A DNA stretch of 64,000 bases, from contig CM055828.1 in assembly GCA_029582265.1 (NCBI GenBank), forward strand, positions 9,752,402 to 9,816,401, given 5' to 3'. The notes beneath the pieces are model-generated. The model was not told where the DNA came from and did not search any database. It saw nothing but the letters and a program-made list of their open reading frames with translations. The position numbers and the translations under genes are program-made. Shown piece by piece: positions 35,981-49,022 of the stretch (position 1 is the first letter of the stretch; the number at the start of each line of letters is the position of its first letter). The stretch comes from Zoroaster sp. YZ-2022. Taxonomy: Eukaryota; Echinodermata; Asteroidea; Forcipulatida; Zoroasteridae.

Positions 35981-38140
35981 CAGTGGCTCAGAATCAGATG
36001 ACGAAGTAACGGATGACGACGACGACGTTGAACTTGAAGAGTAGGCCAAAATCATGGTAAAAAAATGAATAACTAATATGTTAACACTGCCCAATGCAAC
36101 AACGTAATTCACTTATTTTCCAGGCTATGTTGTTACAACTGTTGGGAGTTGAGTAATGTAAATTTAGAAAATGTAATCCTTTAATAGGATTGACCAAATC
36201 CCACCCCCTGGACTGGGTCAAAACTAAGTGAAAAATGTACAATTATTACAGTTTGTTAGTAATATTTGTATTCATTGAAACAGCAAGTTGATGTAGGCTC
36301 ATGATATAGGCAGCATAGAAATTTTATTTACCCATAGCCGGTCGTGCTCTTTAGCGTTAACAGGCTGAATGCACTCTTCTAGTCTCAAGCTTCCAAAGAA
36401 TAGCCTTGTATTCGAAAGGCCTCGGCAGTCGTGTATTATGCAAGAAGTTGGAATTGGCATTCACAATCCCACATTAAACGAAAAATTTATCGATAACGAG
36501 TTTTGAGAGTGGATGGAATCTGCCATATTTTGTTTTCAGCACAATATCTATTTTGCGTATGACCCCTGTGGCCTTCCGTGCATGCAGCATTGAGATATTG
36601 TATTTAGCAAAGGACCAGACAATCCTCTTGCCTTGTTTTGTTGCAGCCTACCTACCAAGGCAGGTGACAGCCGACCGAGATCAAGAACGACAGAAAGTTA
36701 GATTTTGATCCGGTTGGGAAACGACGAGACCATTACGAGTGGACTGTGCAGTTCAACAGACCGGCCCCACCGGCGACTTTGCCACACCGTCGGCAGTGGA
36801 GATGTTCAAGCTGGCTTTTGTCAACTCGTGGATATGCTCGTCGATGACTAATGCTGCGCAGCAAAACAATAATCAAATCCCGTCGACAATTCTGCACCAA
36901 CCACATTCCAGAATGATGGCATTTGTGGTACTTCATTGCTATATGGCATAAAACAAATCCTCTCAATACAAGATGTACTGGTCAACATCTGGTTCTTTCG
37001 CATCCCATTCTACCCGTCGATCATGTCCTGAAATCGGTCTTGTCTAATTCTTCGGTTCCTCCACATCCAAATAACCAAATTCCTCGTAGAGCCTTTTGGC
37101 CAACGACAAACTTTCCAAAGTTCGGCCTTGATAGAAGTCCTCGTCCAGAAGTTTCAACCTGTATAACCCTGCGCAGAATCTGTCTCAGACGAGTATGTAG
37201 AAATTCATGGACGATTAAGTTTTGTTCATACAGCCTAACAAACCCATCAAACGGGGTATTAAAGCCCTGAACGATCCAAACAGGCTACATCGTGTGCTTG
37301 AACTGTACACAGGAGCCGACGACAATCTAAACTGTTTATGATGCAGACGTAGATTTCAAGTCATCAGACCGCCATCCGCCAAACCTGCAACAGTTGCAGG
37401 AAAGTCGTCATTGATCTGGTCCATGGACTCATGAATAAGGGACACGTAATATTGTGATAATTACTATACTGCCCAGCCTTGTAGCTAAACTTACAAACTA
37501 GATTCGGATGTTGTGGAACTGTTCGTTACACCACAGGGAATACCCAGGCCGCAAACCCAAAACCATAAATGAACAGGACACCTATTTTTTTTTGGTGAAA
37601 GGTGGCAATTGTGTATCGTTTGGCAAGACAAAAAATCTGTAACACTTTTTAACTAATGGTAACACGATTTGTCCAAAAAGCAAATTCGGTGTAATAAAAG
37701 CACAAGTGATTTTGTGATGTTATGAAGCCCAATTGTATTGAAGATTACAACAAAACATGGGTGGAACTGATCTTGCCAACCAATGTTTTCAGTACTACAA
37801 TCATACACACAGAAGCTTGAAATGGTGGAAAGAGTTTTTTTCCATATGCCGAAGATTGTATTGTCAATAGCAGTAATATTCACCAGCATAAACAGGAACA
37901 AAAATGTCAGTAACCTTGATTTTCGTGTATAGGATTGTACAGGGCTCATGTTGGGTTGGGAACGTAACGCAACAAGTCAGCGAGATACCATATTCCTATT
38001 GAGCTGACAGGGCAACAGCACTATCCCGCAAAACCCCAATGGAAAGTTAGAAACGCGACTGCATTGTTTGCAGTAACCGGAAATTAGGCAGGCGAAAACA
38101 AACAAAGATGATCTGTAAACATGCCCAACCTATGTATAGT
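35980..38140 (+). pseudogene. piggyBac transposase with intron-like break, frameshifted
   Basis: An acidic N-terminal segment (SESDDEVTDDDDDVELEE, 35,990-36,040) is typical of the family. Coding character stops at about 36,056 before GTAAAA and resumes at 36,647 after CCTTGTTTTGTTGCAG, so 36,057-36,646 resembles an intron. Downstream, in shifting frames, come the DDE-domain entry region (36,950-37,090), an ALIEVLVQKFQPV-like helix and SDEYVEIHGRLSF near 37,120-37,220 (family motif DE...KGR-S), then DVVELFVT (37,507-37,530), GGTDLANQ (about 37,760-37,783), the KWWK block and a cysteine-rich tail near 38,055-38,120. Many stops and shifts mean no intact product. Copies C and D share its landmarks. 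Confidence 0.82.
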
Positions 38141-38223
38141 TCCTATTAAGAGAAATATCACTTGATTGTAAATCCATACTATTTGTTAAATCCCTCTGTT
38201 CAATGCTGGAATGGTCGACAAGC

Positions 38224-38720
38224 TGCAGATTACAGCTCAAAACCAACATTGAATTGGGGTGGGGGTGGTGTTAGTATGATTGTGATGTATTTAAGACTGA
38301 ATACAAGTAAATGGTTCATTTCCAGTAGATAACCAAAAAAAATCCCCAAAATCACCCGTTGTTTTTCACATGAAAACAAATCACCTGGTACCGTATTTGC
38401 ATGAAATATCACCCATTTACTTTACTTTTAGTAAATACTGTCCAACATTAACTGCTTCGTTTACACTTAAAAAATTCAAGATTTTATCCAAACCATTGAA
38501 TTGGGGTGGGGGTTATTAGGATTGGTGATGTATTTACACTGAATAAGTAAATGGTTCATTTCACAAAACAAAACAAAAATCCCAAAAAATCTCATCCAAG
38601 TTGTTTTTCAATGGAACAAAAATTATAATTGCAATTGTATTTGGCCGAAATACTCCATTTGCACATTTAGTAAATATCTAATTATTTCGCTTTTTGCACA
38701 ATGTTTTCTCCCTTGTATAC
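38224..38720. repeat. Pair of about 250-bp subterminal direct repeats in piggyBac B
   Basis: Two units starting at 38,224 and 38,476 repeat the AACATTGAATTGGGGTGGGGG, GTAAATGGTTCATTT and ATTTGC-type blocks in order, as in copy A. Confidence 0.75.
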
Positions 38721-39097
38721 TCATTTTTACCATCATTTTTTACATACAAATGAGAAATATAAAAAAATTGTATATTCTCAGTTGTGTAGGGCGCACTTCA
38801 ATGAAATTGTGAAACATCCACTGGTGCTGAAGTGACATTGGGCCCCTAATTACTGTGGTAAAGAAGGGTTCTCTGACATAACTGGCTGGTAAATGGAAAA
38901 GGGTTAATAGAGCATGCTGTAAGGAGGTATGCTTCATATAAAAGTGTTGAACTGGAAAGTGTTATAGCTGATTTAGCTACTGTATTCATAGTGCATTGTT
39001 CTGTGATAATCATTATTAATGATATTTTTACATACTTCACCATTGTTCAGACAAATATTGTTTTGTCAACCCCCCCAAACCAAAAAAAAAAAAAAGT

Positions 39098-39220
39098 AGG
39101 AAATATAGCTTAGTGGCACCATGCGACTATTACCTCTTGATTAGGCCCAGCACTGTTTATTTCCAAACGTTGTTCTTAAGAACCTCACACCTAGAAAGAT
39201 AGTCACATGGTGCCACCGCA
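39098..39220. repeat. Long imperfect palindrome, second copy
   Basis: Counterpart of the 18,063-18,178 fold-back: GCGACTATTACC on the left, GTTCTTAAGAACC in the centre-right, ATGGTGCCACC on the right, after the same CCCCCCCAAACC plus A run. Here the left loop sequence is altered (GGCCCAGCACTG). Confidence 0.7.
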
Positions 39221-39229
39221 ACATTATCG

Positions 39230-39985
39230 TATTCCATTCCACTATGCATAGCCTGAAGTCTTATTTATCAATAAATTACTGGAAGGTTATTCAAAAGAGT
39301 GCCAAAAAGGCTTGGTGACTAGTAATAATTATGTTCATAACAAAATACTATTTTGTGCTAAGAAACAACACTGTATGAATAAAACGCTAATCACACGAAG
39401 TTTGGTATTATTGTTAGAAATTTCTGGACGAGTTGACTTTACTTTATATTTGCACATTTGTGACCTACTACAAAACTATAAATAAGTAATATTGTTGAAA
39501 TTGAGTTTCTGTATAGGATGAAAGAGTGACAACGTTTAGCTTAAATTTGACACCAGAATTATTTTTATATGTTAATTTTAGTATGGGTGGATCCATTCAA
39601 ATAAAGGAAAAAACTTGAGCATTTTTCTTTTTTTCATGGTTTATCAGAGGAATTAGATTTTACCAATTGACCAATGTTTGTTCTTGGAAAAATAAACAAA
39701 AATAACACGGTGAAAGATAAGAATTAATGTCATAAATCCCCAAAACTGCAAATACAAATTCACTAAATTTTCACCATTTTTTTTTATCCGGTCATAGACA
39801 AAATCAGCGTGTGGACTTTTTTGTTTTCGTGAAACAGGTCACATTTTTTAAATTACATTAAATTTACTTACATATTTGCATTTTTTGTTTGTTGAACTGA
39901 AATACCTAGCAGCAGGTCAAAAAAAGGAAAACTTTAATTACATACCCCATAATTGCAATCTCTGATCCAAAAAACTAAGTATGGG
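39230..39985. other. Flank between piggyBac B and the tandem array
   Basis: No gene. 39,630-39,830 is shared with 35,540-35,680, the duplicated flank. The rest is AT-rich and unassigned. Confidence 0.5.
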
Positions 39986-42900
39986 GTCATTTTTTAAAAT
40001 TTTAAAATTAAGCAAATTTTTTGGGTTCACTGAAACCTTTTTAAAAAACATTAAAAATTACCCCCAACAAAAAGAAAAAATTAATTTATTTGACCAAAAT
40101 ATTGAGCTTTTTTTTTTGGGTTGTTTTTGGTTGGTGTTTTTCAGTTTAGTATACACCATTTGAAACTAAGAACATGAATTATTATGAAACCTTACTTAGT
40201 GTAACAGTTCAGCATCTTTTGAAATAACACACGTTGTGGTCCTCGAAAATTGGGAAATTTTTTATCAAATTTTTACGATTGCCGGGGGCAATCATTAAAA
40301 CCAACATTTTCAAACACTGAACCCCAAGACTACCAGAACAGTTTTTTTTGGAGGAATTTCAAAATCTATGAACACAAAACTTTAAAACAGGTCACCGTCA
40401 CAATATTTAATATAAAATATGAATCCCCTAACCCATCCACAGCCCGAAAATTACAGCAAAAGCACTGGTGTATACCACCTTCAAACCGCAATGAAAATGA
40501 ACGCGATTTGGACACAAAAGCTGCCCAAAACATAACCATCTGTGGGGGCAGGTGTTCAATTCCCGTGAGAGTAGCCCTGCTCGTTGTCTGCAGTAGCTCC
40601 CATGCATTCTCAGAAAACGCACTAGAGACACGTCCCGCTATACAGGCGACTTACTGGGATTATTTTTTATCATCTCTGGTGGTCAGGGGAACAGAAGGAA
40701 GTGGGCTGGATGAAGATGGAGGGAGTGGGTAAGAGTGTGGTTGAGGACCGGCTGGCGGATGTTGGAACGGTGACCCACGATTAGGGTCCACTAGCTTTTC
40801 TACAAACGCCCACCTGGTTGAGATTATGTGTCAAAACATATGGGAGGTTCTTCCCAAAGTTAAAGCAGTGTCAAACAAACGCGACCAATAGGAGGCTCCA
40901 GGACCGGCAGGTATTCGCCAAAGCCGAGTAGTGGTAGGAAATAACAACACACTTTTGGCCATGCACCTATTGCGGAGAATATACAATGAAAATGAATTGC
41001 AATCACGCGATAGTGCACAAATTATGGCGCGTATACAGCTAAGGTAACAATAGGAAAAACTTCCTTATACTACCTCCAGCTTAGGAACACTCAACTATAT
41101 ATATATGGGGACAGAAAACTTGTGCAAACTGTAGGAACAACTCATATTTGAAATCCATTTTTCTGCCACTTTTCTCGCCATATTTCAACCCATATTACCA
41201 TCATCGTGCGTTGAAAAGTCACAATTTCTTATGTGTAATCTCACGAATAAATGCACCAATATATTATTAAACATTACATTGAACAATTTTTGTTCACCAA
41301 CCTTTGAAAACATTATCAATTATGCACACCAAACGTGGAGAAAAGATTAATGGTTATTTGACTGAAAAGTGCAGAGAGTAAGCTTTTTGAATCAGTGACC
41401 AAATAGTATTTAAAGGGAATGTTTTGTTTTTTGTTGGGTATATTATCATCACAAGACAAGTTCGCTAGTAGCATAAACACCATTTGGCAAACATCACAAA
41501 ACAAAATAGTGAATTATTATGAAATACCTTACTGGGACCGTAAGTGAATAACAAAGCCCTGCCATCTTTGTGAAATACCTAGCACATGGTGTGTTGTGGT
41601 CCTCAAGCAGTACTGAATTTTGTATCACTTTCCCTGGCACTCATTGGAAAACCCCAATATTTTCAAACACCGACCACAAGATCATCAGATAATTCACTTT
41701 ATTTATTTTATTTATTTATTTGAGCATTATGGGGAGGATGGGACATTCAAGAATCTATGAACACAAAACTTTAAAACAGGTCACCGTCATAATATTTACT
41801 ATAAAATACATCCCCCAACCCATCCATGTTCGGAAAATTACACAGCAAAAGCAATTGGTGTATACTACCTTCAAAACCCGCAATGACAAACCGACGGACA
41901 TGTTGCCCAAACATAAACACTGTAAGTAGGTGTTCACCCATGTGAGAGAAAGGCCCTGCTCCAGTTGTTCGTAGCTCCATGCATTCTGTGAAAACGCACT
42001 AGAGACAGTCCCTTATTATAGCCATAAGGACTGATTGGGATTTATTTTTACACTCTGTAGTCAGGAACAGAAGGGAAGTGGGCTGGATGAAGATGGAGGA
42101 GTATGGGTAAGAAAGTGGGGTTGAGGATCTCAAATAGTGGATGTTGAACAAGGACGCACGATAGGGTCCACTATTGGACAAACGCCCAATTTATTGGAGA
42201 TTAGTGTACAAAACATATGGGAGGTCTTCTTCCCAAAAAGTTAAAAGTAACAAAACAAACAAGGGAACAATAGAGGGTCTAGGACTGCAGGTATCTACAA
42301 AGCCGAGGTGAGTGGGTGGTGGTAAAAACAATAATACACTTTGGTCTGCATCGGACAAGGGAGAATATACAATGAAAATGAATTATAATCACGTGACAGT
42401 ATGCACAAATTATATAAGCATTAAGCTTGGTGCACAATAGAAAACCTCCTTATACTAATTCCAGTTTAGGAACACCAACTACATATATGGGACAGAAACT
42501 TGTGCAAACTGTAGCGGGAACAAATCAATATTTGGAAACCATTTTTCGCCACTTTTCTATTACATACATCTAACCCATATTACCACCAAAAGTGCTGAAG
42601 CGAAAAAGTTACAATTTTGTGTAATCTCATGAATAAATGCACCAATATATTATTAAACACACATTTAAACGAATTCCCTTTGTTCTACCAAAACCTTTGA
42701 AAAAACATGACAATTATGCAACACCAAACGGGGAGAAAAGATTAATGGTTATTTGACTGAAAAAGTGCAGGAGAAGTTTTTGAATCAGACCAAATAGTAT
42801 TTGGGGCGGGCGGCTTTGTTTTTTGGTTGGGTGTATACTTACTCATCGCAAGACAGTTTAGTATACACCATTTGCAAACATCATCAAAACAAAAAAATAG

Positions 42901-45810
42901 TGAAATTATTATGGAAATACCTTACTTGACTGTAAAGTGAATAACAGTCTTCAAGCATCTAGGAAACACGGCGGCACATGGTGTGCTGTGGTCCTCACAG
43001 AAAATTTGAATTTTGTATCAATTTCTGGCACTCATTGGAAAACCCCTACATTTTTCAAACACTGGACCACAAGACTACCTCAGAGCATACACATATTTTC
43101 ATTACTTATTTATTTATTTATTTATTATTATTTTTTTTTGGGGAGGGGAGGGGATATTCAAGAATCTATGAACACAAAACTTGTAAAACAGGTCATCACA
43201 CATTGATGATTTACTATAAAATATAGAATCCCCTTAACCCATCCATGTTCGAAAAATTACCAGCAAAAGCAAAATGGTGTATACTACCTTTCTAAACCAA
43301 GAAATGACAACGATTTGGACATGATGCCCAAACATAAACACTGTAGTAGTGTTCAATTCATGTGGAGAGTAGTCTGCTCAAGTTGTTCGGTGTAGCTCCA
43401 CATGCATTCTGTGAAAAACGTAATTAGAGACAGTCCCTATTGATAAATATGGACTGATTGGGATTATTTTTTGACAATTCTTGGTAGTCAGGGAACAGAA
43501 GGGAAGTGGGCTTGGATGAAGATGGAGGAGTGGGTAAGAGTGGGGGTTGAGGATTCAAATAGTGGATGTTGGAACAAGCGACCACGATAGGGTCCACTAT
43601 TGACAAACGCCCACTATTGAGATTAGTGCACAAAACATATGGGAGGTCTTCTCCCAAAAGTACAGCACAAAGTAATAAAACAAACAGGACAACAGAGGGT
43701 CTAGGACCGCAGGCATCTACAAAGCCGCAAGTGAGGTGGGTGGTAAACACACACACACTTCTGTTACCGTGTGCACGGACAAGGAGAATATACAATGAAA
43801 ATGAATTGCAAATCACGTTGACAGTGTTAAGACAAATTATGTATAAGCTATGCGTTTTGCACACAGAGAAAACTTCCTTATAATACCAATTCCAGTTTAG
43901 GAACACCCCAACCATAGTATATATGCGGGACAGAAACTTGTGCAACTGTGGTGTTGAACAAACCAATTATTTGAAACTATTTTTCGTCACTTTTCTCATT
44001 ATAGTTCATAACCTATATTACCCATCAAAAAGTGCTGGTGTTGGCAAGCGAATTTTACCAGTGTAATCTCAAGGAATAAATGCACCAACATATTATTAAA
44101 CATTACATTTAAACAATTTTGTTCACTAAACTTTGAAAACATGACAATTATGCACAATTCAAACGGGAGAAAAGATTAATGGTTATTTGACTGAAAAGTG
44201 CAGAGTAGTTTTTGAATCAGACCAAATAGTATTTGGGGCGTGGGGTTTTACTTTTTTTTGGTTGGGTGTATATTTAATTCATCACCGCCATTACAGTTTA
44301 GCATATACACCATTTGCAAAACATCACAAAAACAAAAATAGTGAATTATTATGAATACCTTACTTGACTGTAAGTGAATAACAGTCTTCAAGCCATCTCA
44401 GAAATAACGGCACATGGTGTGCTGTGGTCCTCCAAGAAAATTTGAATTGTATCAATTTCCTGGCACTCATTGGAAAAACCCTGTTACATTTCAAACACTG
44501 ACCACAAGACTACCAGAGCACCATTTCATTTATTTATTTATTTTTTTTTTTTTTTTTGGGAGGGAGGGGAGGGGGATATTCAAGAATCTATAGAACACAA
44601 AATCCTTTAAAACAGGTCACCGCCACAATGATTTACTTATAAAATATGAATCCCCTAACCCAACCCATCCATGTTCGAAAATTACAGCAAAAGCAAATGG
44701 TGGTATACTACCTTTCAAAACTGCGAAGAATGACAACGACGGACATGTTAGCCCAAACATAAACACTGTAAGTAGGTGTTCAATTCATGCGGAGAGCAGC
44801 CCTGCTCCAGTCGCTCGTGTAGCTCCCATGCATTCTTGTGAAAACGTAATTAGAGACAGTCCCTATTATAAATATGACTGATTGGGATTATTATTTTTTT
44901 GACACTTGGTAAAGTCAGGGAATAGAAGGGAAGTGGGCTGGATGAAGATGGAGGAGTGGGTAAGAGTGGGGTTGAGGATTCAAATAGTGGATGTTGGAAA
45001 ATGTAAGGACTTACCATAGAGGTCCACTATTGACAAACGCTCCACTATTGGAGATTAGGTGTACAAAACATATGGGAGGTCTTCCCAAAAAGTTAAAGTA
45101 CAAAACAAACAAGGGACAATAGAGGGTCTAGGGACTGCAGGTATCTGCTAAAGCCGAGTGAGTGGGTGGTAAAAAACAATAATACACTTCTTGGCTGCGT
45201 CAGTAACGGACAAGGGAGAATATACAATGAAAAATGAATTGTAATCACGTGATAGTGCACAAAATTATGGCGTATATGCTTCATGTTTTTGCGGCCATCA
45301 GAAAACTTCCTTATACTCAATTCCAGCTTAGGAACACTCAACCATATATATATGGGACAGAAACCAGCGCAATCTGTATGGAACAACCATTATTAAACTA
45401 TTTTTCTGCCACTTTCTTCTCGCACATATCTAACCTCCATATCACCACTCAAAAGTGCTGAAAAGTTACCAATTTTTGTGTAATCTCATGAATAAATGCA
45501 CCAATATATTATTAAACATTACATTTAAAACAATTCTTTTGTTCACTAAACTTTGAAAAACATGACAATTATGCACACCAAACCGGGGAGAAAAGATTTA
45601 ATGGTTATTTGACTGGAAAAGTGCAGAGAAGTTTTTGAATCAGACCAAATAGTATTTGAGGGGCGGGCTTGTTTTTTTTTGTTGCGTGGCGGTTTAATTC
45701 TATCTACAAGACAGTTTAGTATACACACCATTTGCAAACATCAAGCAAAACAAAAAATAGTGAATTATTATGAATACCTTACTTGACTGTAAGGAATAAC
45801 AGTCTCAAGC

Positions 45811-46130
45811 GCTATAGGTAAAACTTGTAGCTTTGCATGAAAGAGGATGATAAGACCAATTATGTGACACCATGTGGAATCTCACTGAGTAGTAATTAGT
45901 TCTGAAAAGAACTGGGGTACAACTCGACGCTTCGATCAGTAATATGCTCTGATCGCCCTCAGGATCTTGTGAAATAACTTGCAGCTTTGCATGGTGAGGA
46001 TGCTAAGATTCACCGCGGCATACACCAGCGGTGGTCCTTCAATTGAGTACCGAATTAGTTCGAAAGAACTGGGGTTAACTCGACGCCGATCAGTACATGC
46101 TCTGATCGGCCCCAGGATCCAGAGGCCAAC
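45811..46130. repeat. 150-bp optional module, two tandem copies in one array unit
   Basis: Two head-to-tail copies (45,811-45,970 and about 45,975-46,130) start GGTAAAACTTG/TAGCTTTGCATG and end CTCAGGATCTTG or CCCAGGATCC. Each holds two short perfect hairpins: AGTTCTGAAAAGAACT and CGATCAG...CTGATCG. The second copy is diverged in its middle. Units without the module read CAAGCATCTTAGAAATAACGG at this place. Confidence 0.75.
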
Positions 46131-48866
46131 GCACATGCATGAATGGGCAAAATTTCAGAACAATTTTGTACTGGCCCCTAAACTCATTGGAAAAACCTCC
46201 ACATTTTCAAACACTGGACCACAAAGACCAACAATTGTAGAACACCATTTCATTTATTTATTTATTTATTTATTATTATTTTTTTTTTTTTTTGGGGGGG
46301 AGGGGAGGGGGATATTCAAGAATCTATGAACACAAAACTTTAAAACAGGTCACCCACTACAATATTTACTATAAAACATGAATCCCTCTAACCCATCCAT
46401 GTTCGAAAATTACAGCAAAAAGCAAATGGTGTATACTACACTTCAAAACCGCAAGAATGACAACGTATTTGGACATGTTGCCCAAACATAAACACCAAGT
46501 AGGGTGTTCAATCTCATGTGAGAGTAGCTGCCGGCTCAAGTTGTTCGTAGCTCCATGCATTCTAGAAAACGTAATTAGGAGACAGTCCCTCATTATAAAT
46601 AGTGACTGATTGGGATTATTATTTTTTGAACACTTGGTAGTCAGGGAATAGAAGGGAAGTGGCTGGATGACAGATGGGGAGGAGGGGTAAGAGTGGGGTT
46701 GAGTGATTGGGGCAAATAGTGGATGTTGAACAAGGACTCATTTATAGGTCCACTATTGGACAAACGCCCACTTATTGGAGAGACTTAGTGTACAAAACAT
46801 ATGGGAGGTCTTCCCAAAAAGTTAAAGCACAAACAAACAAGGGACAATAGAGGGTCTAGGACTGCAGGTACTCTACAAAGCCGAGTGAGTGGGTGGGTAA
46901 AAACAATAATACACTTTCTAGCTGCACGTGACAAGGAGAATATACAATGAAAATGGAATTGGCAATCATCAATGCGACAGTGCAACAAATTATGGTATAA
47001 GTGGCATGTTTCTTGTACAATAGAAAACTTCCTTATACTCAATTCCAGTTTAGGAACACCTCCAACCATATATATGGGGACAGAAACTTGTGCAAACTGT
47101 ATGAACAACCAATATTTGGAAACTATTTTTCAAGCCACTTTTCTCGTCATATCTAACCTATATTACCATCAAAAGTGCTGAAAAAGTTACAATTTGTGTG
47201 TAATCTCGCTGAATAAATGCACCAATATATTATTAAACATTACATTTAAACAATTCTTTTGTTCACTAAACTTTGAAAAACATGGACAATTAGTAAGGCA
47301 CGAATCAAACGGGAGAAAAGATTAATGGTTAGTTTGACTGAAAAGTGCAGAGAAGTTTTTGAATCAGACCGAATAGTATTTGGGGGGGCGGGGGCCTTTG
47401 TTTTTTTTGTTGGGTGTATGTATTTACTCATCGCAAGCATAGTTTAGTATACACCATTATTTGGCAAACATCACAAAACGACAAAATAGTGGAATTATTA
47501 TGAAATACCTACTTGGACTGTAAGTGGAATAACAGTCTCAAGCATCTTAGAAATAACGGCACATGGTGTGCTGTGGTCCTCAAGAAAATTTGAATTTTAT
47601 CACTTTCTTGGCACTCATTGAAAACCCTACATTTTCAAACACTGACCACAAGACTACCAGAGCACCTATTTACATTTATTTATTTATTTTTTTTTTTTTT
47701 TTGGGGAGGGAGGGGATATTCAAGAATCTATGAACACAAAACTTCTAAAACAGGTCATCGCCAATATTTACTATAAAATATGAATCCCTAACCCATCCAT
47801 GTTCGAAAAATTCAGCAAAAGCAAATGGTGTATACTACCTTTCAAAACCGCAGAAAATGACAACGATTTGGACATGTTGCTCAAACATAAACACTGTAAG
47901 TAGGGTGTTCAATTCATGTGAGAGTAGCCCGCTCCAGTCGCTCGTAGCTCCCATGCATTCCCAGAAACGTACTAGAGACAGTCCCTATTATAAATAAGGA
48001 CTGATTGGGATTATTTTTTTGACACTTGCAGTAGTCAGGAATAGAAGGGGAAGTGGCTGGATGAAGATGGAGGAGTGGGTAAGAGTGGGGTTGAGGATTC
48101 AAATAGTGGATGTTGAACAAGGACGCACGATAGGGTCCACTATTGACAAACGTCCACTATTGAGATTAGTGTACAAACATATGGGAGGTCTTCCAAAAGT
48201 TAAAGTACAAAACAAAACAAGGGACAATAGAGGTCAGACTGCAGGTATCTACAAAGTCGAAAGTGAGTGGGTAAGCAAACAATACACTTCTTTTTGGCCG
48301 CACGGACAAGGGAGAATATACAATGAAAATGAATTGCAATCACGTGATAGTGACAAATTATGTATGTCATGTTTTGCAATAACAGAAAACTTCCTTATAC
48401 TAATTCCAGTTTAGGAACACTCAACCATATATATGGGACAGAAACCAGCAATCTGTATGGAACAAATCATATTTGAAACTATTTTTCTGCCACTTTTTCG
48501 CCATATCTAACCTATATTACCATCAAAAGTGCTGAAAAGTTACAATTTTGTGTAATCTCATGAATAAATGCACCAATATATTATTAAACATTACATTTAA
48601 ACAATTTTGTTCACTAAACCTTTGAAAACATGACAATTATGCACACCAAACGGGAGAAAAGATTAATGGTTATTTGACTGAAAAGTGCAGAGAAGTTTTT
48701 GAATCAGACCAAATAGTATTTGAGGGGCTGGGCTTTGTTTTTGGTTGGTGTATGTTTACTCATCGCGACAGTTTAGTATACACCATTTGCAAAACATCAC
48801 AAAACAAAAATAGTGAATTATTATGAACACCTTACTTGGACTGTAAGTGAATAACAGTCTCAAGCA

Positions 48867-49022
48867 TAGTGTAAAACTTGTAGCTTTGCATGGTGAGGAT
48901 GATAAGACTAATTAACGCGGTGACACCATGTGGAATCTCATTGAGTAGTAATTAGTTCTGAAAAGAACTGGGGTACAATCAATGCTCGATCAGTATGCTC
49001 TGATCGCCCCTCAGGATCTTGA
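48867..49022. repeat. 150-bp optional module, single copy
   Basis: Same module as at 45,811, inserted between CAAGCAT and the CGGCACATGG block. AGTTCTGAAAAGAACT and GATCAG...CTGATC are retained. Confidence 0.75.

Larger units (their letters stand above)
35980..38907 (+). mobile_element. piggyBac element, copy B (best preserved)
   Basis: The transposase region runs from about 35,980 to 38,140. Paired subterminal repeats follow at 38,224-38,720. The right end, GGTAAATGGAAAAGGGTTAA, finishes at TTAA 38,904-38,907. Upstream of 35,980 the sequence is flank shared with the other copies, and the true left terminus was not identified. Confidence 0.75.
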
